From Melioribacter sp. (GTDB taxonomy: Bacteria; Bacteroidota; Ignavibacteria; Ignavibacteriales; Melioribacteraceae), in NCBI GenBank assembly GCA_023250955.1, contig JAHEZQ010000041.1:1-34217 (forward strand): a stretch of DNA of 34,217 nt, read 5' to 3'. The notes under the pieces were generated by a model. That model was not told the origin of the DNA, did not search any database, and worked only from the letters and a program-made list of their open reading frames with translations. Below, one piece after another: positions 21,504-29,397 of this stretch. Position numbers and translations under genes: made by a program. Each line of letters begins with the position of its first letter. The stretch's first letter is position 1.

Positions 21504-22310
21504 ATGACGGCACAACAAAAGCTTCAGCAGAAATTAAATCAAAACATGCACATATGTGTGGGGCTTGATACGGACTTCAATAAAATTCCTGAACACTTAA
21601 AAAATAATTCCTCTCCAATTGTTGAGTTTAATAAAATCATTATTGAGAGCACTTACAAAGAAGCGGCGGCATACAAGATCAATTTTGCTTTTTATGAAAA
21701 GGATGGCACAAAAGGAATTGATAACTTATACAAAACACTAGAACTCATTCCGAATGATGTTTTAACGATAGCAGATGCGAAACGGGGTGATATTGGAAAT
21801 ACTTCTCAGATGTATGCGGAATCAATTTATAATAACTTTCATTTTGATTCCGTAACTCTTCATCCCTATATGGGATTCGATTCATTAAGCCCGTTCTTCA
21901 ATTATAAAGACAAATTAAATTTTATTCTTGCTCTCACTTCTAATAAAGGTTCAGAAGATTTTGAAAAATTAAAACTATCAGACGGGAAATTTCTCTATCA
22001 AAAAGTTATTGAGAAAATTGTTGAGTGGAATAAAAATCAAAATTGCGGATTAGTTTTTGGTGCTACAAATTCATCAGAACTTAGAGAAAATATTCCCTTG
22101 ATACAGAACTTACCTGTGTTACTGCCCGGTGTTGGCACTCAAGGCGGAAGTATGGAAGATGTTGTAAGTATTTTTAAGAAAAATAACTCCAATCAATTTC
22201 TTATTAATGTAAGCCGGTCTCTTATCTATGCAGATCCAACAGTTAATTTCGCAACGACCACTTCTCAAACAATTAAAGACTACAACTCGCTTATTAAATC
22301 GCTATCATAA
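21504..22310 (+). CDS. pyrF: Orotidine 5'-phosphate decarboxylase, long (type 2) form
   Basis: Decarboxylates OMP to UMP, the last step of de novo pyrimidine synthesis. The 268-aa length and the sequence DAKRGDIGNTS (91-101; catalytic K93 between D91 and D96) identify the longer type 2 group common in Bacteroidetes and actinobacteria. Other landmarks are VGLDTDF (19-25), AYKINFAFYE (57-66) and the phosphate-binding LLPGVGTQGG near the C-terminus. It starts 6 nt after rodA, so it is probably the last gene of the purN-to-pyrF run. A short hairpin overlaps its stop codon. Confidence 0.95.
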   Translation: MTAQQKLQQKLNQNMHICVGLDTDFNKIPEHLKNNSSPIVEFNKIIIESTYKEAAAYKINFAFYEKDGTKGIDNLYKTLELIPNDVLTIADAKRGDIGNTSQMYAESIYNNFHFDSVTLHPYMGFDSLSPFFNYKDKLNFILALTSNKGSEDFEKLKLSDGKFLYQKVIEKIVEWNKNQNCGLVFGATNSSELRENIPLIQNLPVLLPGVGTQGGSMEDVVSIFKKNNSNQFLINVSRSLIYADPTVNFATTTSQTIKDYNSLIKSLS

Positions 22311-22326
22311 AAGATTGATAGCTTTT
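22301..22326 (+). terminator. Possible weak terminator overlapping the pyrF stop
   Basis: GCTATCA (22301-22307) pairs with TGATAGC (22316-22322) around an 8-nt loop and is followed by TTTT then ACC. The 7-bp stem is only moderately strong and the T run is short, so termination here would be partial at best. Confidence 0.4.
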
Positions 22327-22409
22327 ACCATTGTATTATATTAAATTTTAATTGAGAAATGATTTAGTTGAAATGTAATTTTTAGTGCAATTCAATCCTC
22401 AATTATAAC

Positions 22410-23894
22410 ATGGGCGAGAAAAATTCCATAGTTCATGAAAGCACCCTCTACGAAATCTGGAAAAATCAAAATTACAATAACTCATTAAAGACCAATTCCG
22501 GTGAAGATTTGGCAGTTCTCGACGTAGGAATTCATAATGATGAATTTGCCGGACCCGATTTTAAAAATGCGCGTATTAGAATTGGTAATTTAACCTATAT
22601 AGGCGATATAGAAATTGACCGTGATTATTCAGATTGGAAAGCGCACGGGCATCATATTGATAACAAATATTCAAAAGTAATACTCCACGTTTCTCTGACA
22701 AACAGAAATAAATATGGGAATGTTTATACAAGAGATGGTAGAAAAGTGCCATCCATTTGTATTTCAGATTTCATTGAAAAAAATATTCTTGACAAATTGC
22801 ACAAAGAACTTGGTGAGGTAAACATAAACACAGCATCAAATATTAAATGTAGTAACTACATAAATAGTATGACAAATGAAGTGAAGGATAAATATTTATA
22901 CCAGTTAGGCGTCAGCAGATTTGAAAAAAAATGTAAAAAAATATTTACGCGTCTAAAAGAATTGCAATTTATTAATGAATTGCACATTAAAGAACCAGTA
23001 ATTACTTACGAACTTACTTCACAATTTCAAGAACGAAAATTCAAACATTCTGATTTTGTTTCAAAAGAGATATGGCAGCAATTATTTTATGAATTGGTCT
23101 TTGAAGCCCTCGGCTATTCTAAAAATAAAAACCAAATGATGAATCTTGCTCAAGCTGCAAACATTAAGTTTTTATCGAAAATAGATTATGACGGAATTCT
23201 TGTGGAGAAGTATGAAGCTGCATTATTAAATATCGGCGGATTTTTTCAAAAAGCTAATATTGCTTCAGAAGAAAACACAAAAATATATTTAGAAAAAATA
23301 TCTCTTTATTGGAATTCCATTCGTTCATTTTATGACGGCAAAATTATATCTGAAACAGATTGGCATTTTTTCAGATTGAGGCCTCAAAACTTTCCAACGA
23401 TAAGAATTGCCGGCGGCGCAAGGATTCTAAAAGAATTGCTACATAATAATTTGATTGGAATAATGTCTAAGAAAATTACTGAGATACACAACCTTACAGT
23501 ATTGATAAATTCTTTGCGCTCGTTATTCGTAATTAAATCGGATGGTTATTGGGAAAATCATTATGTCTTTGATCAGACTGCAAGCGGTGAGATTAAATAT
23601 TTTGTTGGTGCCTCACGGGCAGATGAAATTGTTGTAAATGTAATTATACCATTCTACGCAGTTTATTTTGAAATATTCGGCAATGCCACACTTTCAAAAA
23701 AAATTACAAACCTTTATAGCATCTATGAACAGCGGTCTGAAAATCAAATTATTACTGAAGTCGCGGAAGCTTTGAATCTTACTAATCAGGTTAAACGAAC
23801 TGTAATGGCTCAGGGAATGATTGAACTATTTAGAAATTATTGTTCGAAGAATAAATGTTTGGAATGTGAAATCGGGAAAGTAGTTTTTAATTAA
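22410..23894 (+). CDS. DUF2851 family protein
   Basis: A 494-aa cytoplasmic protein with no signal or membrane segment, matching the DUF2851 family known mainly from Bacteroidetes; function not established. Conserved features: [10 protein letters not shown] (42-51), a GDIEID block (65-70), [11 protein letters not shown] (74-84), ILHVSL (91-96) and [13 protein letters not shown] in the C-terminal half. A cysteine cluster C478, C483, C486 sits at the very end, arranged as in a small metal or Fe-S site. The GPD...(18 residues)...E-I-D arrangement followed by W and H residues is reminiscent of a PD-(D/E)xK nuclease core; that is my inference. It starts 99 nt after pyrF and converges on a bifunctional-nuclease gene, with the two stop codons overlapping. 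Confidence 0.82.
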   Translation: MGEKNSIVHESTLYEIWKNQNYNNSLKTNSGEDLAVLDVGIHNDEFAGPDFKNARIRIGNLTYIGDIEIDRDYSDWKAHGHHIDNKYSKVILHVSLTNRNKYGNVYTRDGRKVPSICISDFIEKNILDKLHKELGEVNINTASNIKCSNYINSMTNEVKDKYLYQLGVSRFEKKCKKIFTRLKELQFINELHIKEPVITYELTSQFQERKFKHSDFVSKEIWQQLFYELVFEALGYSKNKNQMMNLAQAANIKFLSKIDYDGILVEKYEAALLNIGGFFQKANIASEENTKIYLEKISLYWNSIRSFYDGKIISETDWHFFRLRPQNFPTIRIAGGARILKELLHNNLIGIMSKKITEIHNLTVLINSLRSLFVIKSDGYWENHYVFDQTASGEIKYFVGASRADEIVVNVIIPFYAVYFEIFGNATLSKKITNLYSIYEQRSENQIITEVAEALNLTNQVKRTVMAQGMIELFRNYCSKNKCLECEIGKVVFN

Positions 23895-24499
23895 TTTGTA
23901 TTTCCGCCTAATTTATTTATTTCATCTCTTAATTTTGCGGCTCTTTCATAATCTTCTTTATCAATCGCTTCTCTTAACAGATCTTGTAATTGTGCCAATT
24001 TTGTATCGGATAAATTTTTCTTTGGTCCCTTTATATCTGATTCGGTAGGAGGATTATGTGTTTCATTAAATTCATCATCTGAATCTTCGCTTGAAGGAAC
24101 GAAAGCTGCTATTTTCATAACTTCCTCAGCAACATATAAAGGAGCTCCCGTACGCACTGCTAGGGCAATTGCATCACTAGGACGTGAATCAATTTCATTT
24201 GTTAAAGTAGCAATCTCAAGTTTGATTTTCGCGTAAAAAGTATTCTCCCTTAACTCATTTATAATAATTTCATTAATTGTTGCACCAAGATTATCAATAA
24301 CACTTTTAAGAAGATCATGTGTAAGCGGGCGAGGGGGTTTTATTCCTTCCATCTCTAATGCAATAGATTGAGCTTCGTACTGACCTATAATTATTGGTAG
24401 GCGGCGAATGCCAAACACTTCTTTTAGTAACAGCGCATAAGCTCCGCCTGCTGAGGGGCTTGCCGACAAACCTAATATTTCAACTTGTACTTTGTGCAA
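23891..24499 (-). CDS. Bifunctional nuclease family protein (DUF151) with C-terminal UVR motif
   Basis: A 202-aa protein. Residues about 1-135 form the BFN/DUF151 domain: [19 protein letters not shown] (34-52), RPLTHDLL (57-64) and the signature [12 protein letters not shown] (105-116). Members have been reported with DNase and RNase activity in plants and Thermotoga, though the bacterial role is unclear. An acidic linker follows, then a UvrB/UvrC-type UVR motif at about 166-197 ([27 protein letters not shown] region), a helical hairpin for protein contacts. The start is TTG, 8 nt after the etfA stop, with GAAGG just upstream. It is the third gene of the etfB-etfA unit and ends in a 4-nt overlap with DUF2851. 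Confidence 0.9.
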   Translation of the reverse strand: MHKVQVEILGLSASPSAGGAYALLLKEVFGIRRLPIIIGQYEAQSIALEMEGIKPPRPLTHDLLKSVIDNLGATINEIIINELRENTFYAKIKLEIATLTNEIDSRPSDAIALAVRTGAPLYVAEEVMKIAAFVPSSEDSDDEFNETHNPPTESDIKGPKKNLSDTKLAQLQDLLREAIDKEDYERAAKLRDEINKLGGNTN

Positions 24500-24507
24500 T
24501 TAACCTT

Positions 24508-25476
24508 CTACGATTTAATTTTTTTAATTTCTTCAATCATTGCCGGTACAACTTCAAAAACATCTCCAGCAATTCCATAATCTGCTACTTGAAAAATTGG
24601 TGCATCTTTATCTTTATTGATCGCAACAATATACTTTGAAGAACGCATTCCGGCCAAATGCTGTATTGCACCGGAGATTCCTAAGGCAACATATAAACTT
24701 GGAGAAACAGTTTTTCCTGTTTGTCCAACTTGTTCGGAATGGGGACGCCAACCTGCATCAACAACTGCTCTTGATGCACCGGATGCAGCGCCAAGAACTT
24801 CTGCTAAATCCTCAACAAGTTTGAAATGTTCAGGACCTTTCATACCACGCCCACCGGAAACAATAATATCTGCTTCTGCAACATCTATTTTACCTTCGGA
24901 TTTTTTGATATCAACAACCTTAACGCTTAGGTTTGGTGAATCGACGTTAATAATAGAAACATCTGCTTTTTTATCTGTTGGTGTTCCGGGATTAAAAACA
25001 TTAGGACGAAGAGCAAAAACTTTTTTTGGTGAAGTTAATTTTACTTCAATCAATGCTTTCCCAGCATAGATCGGGCGAGTTGCGATGATTTCATTCGATT
25101 CACAATTTAATAAAATACAATCCATTGCAAGTCCGGAATCTGTTTTTACTGCAACACGCGGCGCTAAATCTTTGCCCATGGAACTTGCAGCAAAGAAAAA
25201 TATATCAAAATTCTTTTCCCCTGAATATTTCGCTATTATATCTGCATAAGCGCTTGGAGAATAATTTTCCAATGCTGCATTTTTGAAATGAGTTATTTTG
25301 CATGCACCGTATCCACCGACTTTCTCTAAATTCTCAATTTCATTACCAATAGAAACTGCTTCAACAGATCCAGAAAGTTTTTGCGCAATATCGGAAGCGG
25401 CTTTAACTGCTTCAAGAGATGATTTTTTTATTTTACCATTTCTTTGTTCTATAAAAACTAAAATTTTATTTGCCAT
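24508..25476 (-). CDS. etfA: Electron transfer flavoprotein alpha subunit
   Basis: Large ETF subunit, 322 aa, which binds FAD and passes electrons from flavin dehydrogenases to the quinone pool or, in bifurcating types, to ferredoxin. The N-terminal domain opens with ILVFIEQRNGKIKK. The C-terminal FAD domain has SGGRGMKG (207-214), GASRAVVDAGWRPHSEQVGQTGKTVSP (233-259, given as one block) and the HLAGMRSSKYIVAINKD region (273-289). It starts 11 nt after etfB with an AAGGA site and is followed by the bifunctional nuclease. Neither subunit can be sorted into the bifurcating class by eye, and no partner dehydrogenase is in the window. Confidence 0.96.
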   Translation of the reverse strand: MANKILVFIEQRNGKIKKSSLEAVKAASDIAQKLSGSVEAVSIGNEIENLEKVGGYGACKITHFKNAALENYSPSAYADIIAKYSGEKNFDIFFFAASSMGKDLAPRVAVKTDSGLAMDCILLNCESNEIIATRPIYAGKALIEVKLTSPKKVFALRPNVFNPGTPTDKKADVSIINVDSPNLSVKVVDIKKSEGKIDVAEADIIVSGGRGMKGPEHFKLVEDLAEVLGAASGASRAVVDAGWRPHSEQVGQTGKTVSPSLYVALGISGAIQHLAGMRSSKYIVAINKDKDAPIFQVADYGIAGDVFEVVPAMIEEIKKIKS

Positions 25477-25487
25477 AATATTTTTCC

Positions 25488-26234
25488 TTAAATGACTTTT
25501 GCTTCTTCTCTTAATAAACGGACCAATTCAGGAACAGCAGTTGCATCAGTTCCAAGAATTTTACCGGCTTGTTTGGGAGAAGGTTTTTTCATCGTTATAA
25601 TTTCAATTGAATTACTAGCTGCAGAAGGTTGTTTCTCTAAAATTTCTTTTTTCTTTGCTGCCATAATTCCTTTTAGCGAAGCATATCTAGGATCATTCAA
25701 ACCTTTTTGAGCAGTAATTAATGCAGGCAGTGTCGTTTCTACAATTTCTTTACCACCTTCAATCTCACGTTCACAGATAATCTTATTGCCTTCCAAAGAG
25801 AAACTTACAACAACTGAAATACAATTATAACCCAAAAATTCAGCAGTAAGCTGTCCTACAACTGAATTATCAAAATCTACCGATTGTTTGCCAAAGAAAA
25901 CCAACTCAGCATTTTGAGCTTTGATTTCTTCAGCAAGAGCTTTTGCAACAGAAATAGAATCGCGATAACTATCATCTTTTAGTAAAACAGCATTATCTAT
26001 ACCCATGGCAAGAACTTTGCGCAAAGTTTCTTTATTAGCGTCAGTGCCTAAACTTATTGCAACAGTTTCTCCGCCAATTTTTTCTTTAGTCTTCAATGCT
26101 TCTTCAACTGCAAATTCATCATACGGATTTACTATAAACGTAACGCCATTAGGATCTAATGTTTTGCCATCACTTCCAATATTAATTTTAGCTGCAGTAT
26201 CGGGGACATGGCTAACACAAACAGCAATTTTCAT
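25488..26234 (-). CDS. etfB: Electron transfer flavoprotein beta subunit
   Basis: Small ETF subunit, 248 aa, pairing with EtfA. Landmarks are the opening KIAVCVSHVPDTAAKI, FIVNPYDEFAVEEAL (about 33-47), the nucleotide-contact region ELVFFGKQSVDFDNSVVGQLTAEFLG (about 114-139) and PRYASLKGIMAAKKK. The ATG at 26234 is preceded by a perfect AAGGAGG site. It is the first gene of the minus-strand unit etfB-etfA-BFN, diverging from clpS across a 123-bp region. AMP binding, normal for non-bifurcating ETF, cannot be verified from sequence inspection alone. Confidence 0.95.
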   Translation of the reverse strand: MKIAVCVSHVPDTAAKINIGSDGKTLDPNGVTFIVNPYDEFAVEEALKTKEKIGGETVAISLGTDANKETLRKVLAMGIDNAVLLKDDSYRDSISVAKALAEEIKAQNAELVFFGKQSVDFDNSVVGQLTAEFLGYNCISVVVSFSLEGNKIICEREIEGGKEIVETTLPALITAQKGLNDPRYASLKGIMAAKKKEILEKQPSAASNSIEIITMKKPSPKQAGKILGTDATAVPELVRLLREEAKVI

Positions 26235-26238
26235 TTAT

Positions 26239-26245
26239 CCTCCTT
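26239..26245 (-). promoter_or_regulatory. Shine-Dalgarno site of etfB
   Basis: AAGGAGG on the minus strand, 4 nt before the etfB ATG; it is the longest anti-16S match I found in the window. Confidence 0.8.
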
Positions 26246-26291
26246 AAAATCAATTTACTAAATGATTAGAAACAAATTAATAATCAAACCC

Positions 26292-26326
26292 TTTCGGTGA
26301 ACAAATATAATTAAAATTTATTTTTG
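26292..26326 (+). promoter_or_regulatory. Candidate clpS promoter (Bacteroidota type)
   Basis: TATTTTTG at 26319-26326 matches TAnnTTTG exactly; the best -33 candidate is TTTC at 26292-26295, 23 nt upstream, which is imperfect. The leader to the clpS ATG would be about 25 nt. The -7 box is the main evidence. Confidence 0.4.
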
Positions 26327-26334
26327 TGAGGCAA
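26302..26334 (-). promoter_or_regulatory. Candidate etfB promoter (Bacteroidota type)
   Basis: On the minus strand TATATTTG (26309 to 26302) matches TAnnTTTG exactly. A TTG (26334 to 26332) lies 22 nt upstream as the -33 element. The leader to the etfB ATG would be roughly 60 nt. It overlaps the opposing clpS promoter candidate. Confidence 0.5.
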
Positions 26335-26357
26335 TTTTATAAATTGAATAAGAATTG

Positions 26358-26654
26358 ATGAAAAATATGAACGAAGAAAAACCACAGGGAATATCTGAAC
26401 CCGAATCAGATGAAGAAGTTACTGTCGGGTTGCCGTACAAAGTCATTTTATTTAATGATGACTGGCATAGTTTCGATGACGTAATAAATCAAATTATCAA
26501 AGCTATAAAATGCAGTTATGAAGAAGCACGTTCTCATGCTTTTGAAGCTCATGTTAAAGGGAAAACACAAGTTTTTAATGGTGAATTGAACGAATGCTTA
26601 AAAGTCAGTTCAGTATTGGAAGAAATTGCTCTTCACACTCAAATTATTTCTTAA
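26358..26654 (+). CDS. clpS: ATP-dependent Clp protease adaptor ClpS
   Basis: Small N-degron adaptor that delivers substrates to ClpA/ClpC-ClpP. It has 98 aa from the ATG at 26358; an in-frame TTG three bases earlier and an ATG at 26367 are alternatives. The acidic, flexible N-terminal tail (about 1-25) is followed by the core YKVILFNDDWHSFDDVI and the helix ending EAHVKGK. N33, D34 and H65 correspond to E. coli N34, D35 and H66, which hold the substrate's alpha-amino group. The gate residue M40 of E. coli is F39 here, and M62 aligns with A61. The C-terminus is shorter than in E. coli. It diverges from etfB and is followed by a YchF-like gene after 96 nt. Confidence 0.88.
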   Translation: MKNMNEEKPQGISEPESDEEVTVGLPYKVILFNDDWHSFDDVINQIIKAIKCSYEEARSHAFEAHVKGKTQVFNGELNECLKVSSVLEEIALHTQIIS

Positions 26655-26750
26655 TCTTACACATACTCTCATTACTGTTGTTATCCAAATCCATCAAAAA
26701 TTAGTTATATTTTAGACAGTAATTGTTCACTCTAAATATTGAGATAAAAT

Positions 26751-27827
26751 ATGCAAATAGGTTTGGTCGGATTACAATTTTCAGGTAAGACAACTTTATT
26801 TAATACTTTGGCAAAGAAGGAAATCGAAGCTACGTCGAAAGAAGAAGCATTAATTGAAGTAGTAAAAGTTCCGGACAACAGGTTAGATCAACTCACAAAA
26901 ATTTTCAATCCTAAAAAACAAATAAATGCTACAATAGAAATATTTGACATTCCCGGCTTAAAAATGTCGGAAGACAACAAAGTTAAAATTACTTCTACTT
27001 TTCTGAATGCGGTAAGAAATAACGATGCGCTATTTTATATTATTCGTGGTTTTGAAGATCTATCAGTTTCTCATCCGATGGGAAGTATAAATCCATTGCG
27101 TGATATAGAGTTTTTGGAAACAGAATACCTTCTTTCCGATCTGGCATTCTTAGAAACACGAATAGAAAAACTGAAAAGAGATGTATTAAAAACTAAAGAT
27201 GAAAAAATGAAACGGGAGATTCTAACATTAGAAAAATGCTTGGCTCATTGCGAAAAGGAATTTCCGTTAAGAACTCTTCATCTTGATGAAAATGAAGTTA
27301 GATTATTATCCGGTTATCAATTGTTAACTATCAAACAGCTCGGAATAGCAATAAATTATGACGAGAGTTCAATCTCTGCAGTAGAGTCAGAAATTGAAAA
27401 ATTAAAAATGAAGTTAAATAAATCGCATGCAACAATAATTCCTTTTTTTGCAAAAATAGAATTAGAACTTTCTAAAATGAGCGACGAAGATCAATTAGTT
27501 TTTATGCAAGACTATGGAATTAAAGAATCCGCATTAAGCAAAATACTAAGAACATCTTACGAAATGCTTGGACTTCAGTCCTTCTTTACAGTTGGTGAGG
27601 ATGAATGCCGCGCGTGGACTATTAAAAAGAATTATACAGCTCAGCAGGCCGCTGGTGTAATTCATACAGATTTTTTTAATCGTTTCATCAGAGCGGAAGT
27701 TGTTCACTATGAAGATTTTATTAAACATGGTTCATTTGCAAAATGTAAAGATGCCGGTGCGTGGAGATTAGAAGGGAAAGAGTACATAGTTAATGATGGA
27801 GATATTCTTAATATCCGTCACAATTAA
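26751..27827 (+). CDS. Divergent YchF/DUF933-family P-loop NTPase
   Basis: A 358-aa P-loop protein of the Obg/YchF superfamily. The P-loop is G7-LQFSGKT (canonical YchF has GLPNVGKS), G3 is DIPGL at 66-70, and the altered G4 that gives YchF its ATP preference is present as N-x-D-E in IAINYDESS at about 202. A coiled-coil insert follows G3 (about 125-165). The C-terminal TGS-like DUF933 domain (about 272-357) is well conserved: SFFTVGEDECRAWTI, AAGVIHTDFFNRFIRAEVV and a final GDILNIRHN. The family's GEGLGN loop after G3 is absent, replaced by a charged stretch. I therefore treat it as a paralogue rather than the housekeeping YchF. Cytoplasmic; ribosome-linked function is inferred from the family. 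pepD starts 15 nt later. Confidence 0.85.
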   Translation: MQIGLVGLQFSGKTTLFNTLAKKEIEATSKEEALIEVVKVPDNRLDQLTKIFNPKKQINATIEIFDIPGLKMSEDNKVKITSTFLNAVRNNDALFYIIRGFEDLSVSHPMGSINPLRDIEFLETEYLLSDLAFLETRIEKLKRDVLKTKDEKMKREILTLEKCLAHCEKEFPLRTLHLDENEVRLLSGYQLLTIKQLGIAINYDESSISAVESEIEKLKMKLNKSHATIIPFFAKIELELSKMSDEDQLVFMQDYGIKESALSKILRTSYEMLGLQSFFTVGEDECRAWTIKKNYTAQQAAGVIHTDFFNRFIRAEVVHYEDFIKHGSFAKCKDAGAWRLEGKEYIVNDGDILNIRHN

Positions 27828-27842
27828 AATTTGGAGTAAAAA

Positions 27843-29318
27843 ATGTTAACATCAGCCATAGAAGGACTAACACCAATAAATTTATGGAAAAGATTTTTTG
27901 AGATTAGCCAAATTCCAAGACCATCTAAAAATGAAGAGAGGGTTCGTTTATACCTCAGAAATTTTGCCGGCCAGAATAATTTTGACATGAAAGAAGATGA
28001 AGTCGGAAATATTGTGATCCTTGTTCCAGCTAAACCAAGATTTGAAAACGCACAGACTGTTGTTCTTCAAAGCCATGTTGATATGGTCTGTGAAAAAAAT
28101 AAAGATACCAAACATGATTTTACAAAAGATCAGATAAAACTTGTACGGGATGGTGAATGGATCAAAGCTGATGGAACAACTTTGGGCGCTGATAATGGCA
28201 TTGGTGCTGCGGCAGCTTTAGCCGCATCGCAAGATGATGATTTTAATCATGGTCCTTTAGAATTACTTTTTACTGTTGATGAAGAAACAGGATTAACAGG
28301 TGCCAACAATTTGAAAAAAGAATTTATAACCGGAAAAATGTTGCTTAATCTTGATACTGAAGAAGATGGTGCGTTTTATGTCGGCTGTGCAGGAGGGATG
28401 GACTCAGTCGGAACTTTTAAGATTGAATATGAAGAACCTAAAAAAGGTTATGTCCCATTTACTGTTAATGTTTCTGGTCTAAAGGGCGGGCATTCAGGAA
28501 TTAATATTTCTGACGGAAGGGCAAATGCAATTAAAATCATTGGATTATTATTAAGCATTTTTGAGAAATATGATTATCAACTAGCCTTTATAAATGGCGG
28601 CTCTAAGCGAAATGCAATACCGCGAGAAGCTGAAGCTGTAATTTTCCTAAGTGCCGAAAATGATGCATCTGTGCGTGAGTTGATAAATGACTTTACAATT
28701 GAGACTGTTTTAGAATTTAGGTTAAGAGACGATAACATTAAAATAAATTTTGAAAGAGACGATGCGGTTGCCAAAATGTATCCAAAAGTTTACTCAAAAC
28801 AATTTTCGACAAATGTTATAAATACAATACTTGGCATTCCGCACGGTGTTATGGCGATGAATGCTCATATAACCGAACTTGTTGAGACTTCAACAAACCT
28901 TGCCACGGTTTTAGTGGAAGGCGATAAACTAAAAATAGGAACCAGTCAACGCAGTTCAATTGAAAGTGCAAAGAAGAATATTGCAAAAAGTGTTAAAGCA
29001 GTTTTTGATTTAGCTGGAGCTGAAGTTACAGTTGGTGATGGTTATCCGGGCTGGCAACCTGATATGGATTCGAAATTATTAAGTATATCAAAAAAAGTTT
29101 TTAAGGATTTATTTTCCAAAGAACCGGAATTGAAAGCTGTTCATGCAGGATTGGAATGTGGAATTTTAGGTGATAAATATCCCGGACTTCAAATGGTATC
29201 TTTCGGCCCCACTATAGAAGGTGCTCACTCTCCGGATGAAAAAGTGAAGATCGCTGATGTTGATAAATTTTATAGATTACTAAAAAATATATTAACGGAA
29301 ATAGCTAATTCGGAATAA
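27843..29318 (+). CDS. pepD: Aminoacyl-histidine dipeptidase (M20C, PepD)
   Basis: Zinc dipeptidase of broad specificity (carnosinase-like), cytoplasmic, 491 aa. Metal ligands and catalytic residues appear in family order: H78 and D80 in LQSHVDMV, D117 in GTTLGADNGIG, the catalytic and bridging pair E147-E148 in DEETGLTG, the D in LNLDTEEDG, and a C-terminal H in EGAHSPDE. The lid/dimerisation domain with LKGGHSGINI lies between. The gene begins 15 nt after the YchF-like gene with GGAG nearby, suggesting co-transcription. It probably recycles peptides. Confidence 0.95.
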   Translation: MLTSAIEGLTPINLWKRFFEISQIPRPSKNEERVRLYLRNFAGQNNFDMKEDEVGNIVILVPAKPRFENAQTVVLQSHVDMVCEKNKDTKHDFTKDQIKLVRDGEWIKADGTTLGADNGIGAAAALAASQDDDFNHGPLELLFTVDEETGLTGANNLKKEFITGKMLLNLDTEEDGAFYVGCAGGMDSVGTFKIEYEEPKKGYVPFTVNVSGLKGGHSGINISDGRANAIKIIGLLLSIFEKYDYQLAFINGGSKRNAIPREAEAVIFLSAENDASVRELINDFTIETVLEFRLRDDNIKINFERDDAVAKMYPKVYSKQFSTNVINTILGIPHGVMAMNAHITELVETSTNLATVLVEGDKLKIGTSQRSSIESAKKNIAKSVKAVFDLAGAEVTVGDGYPGWQPDMDSKLLSISKKVFKDLFSKEPELKAVHAGLECGILGDKYPGLQMVSFGPTIEGAHSPDEKVKIADVDKFYRLLKNILTEIANSE

Positions 29319-29397
29319 GTAATTAGATATTTATTATTATTTGATTTTTTATTCTTCTTACTACTATTCGATCATTCACAACAAAAATAGATCAAAC

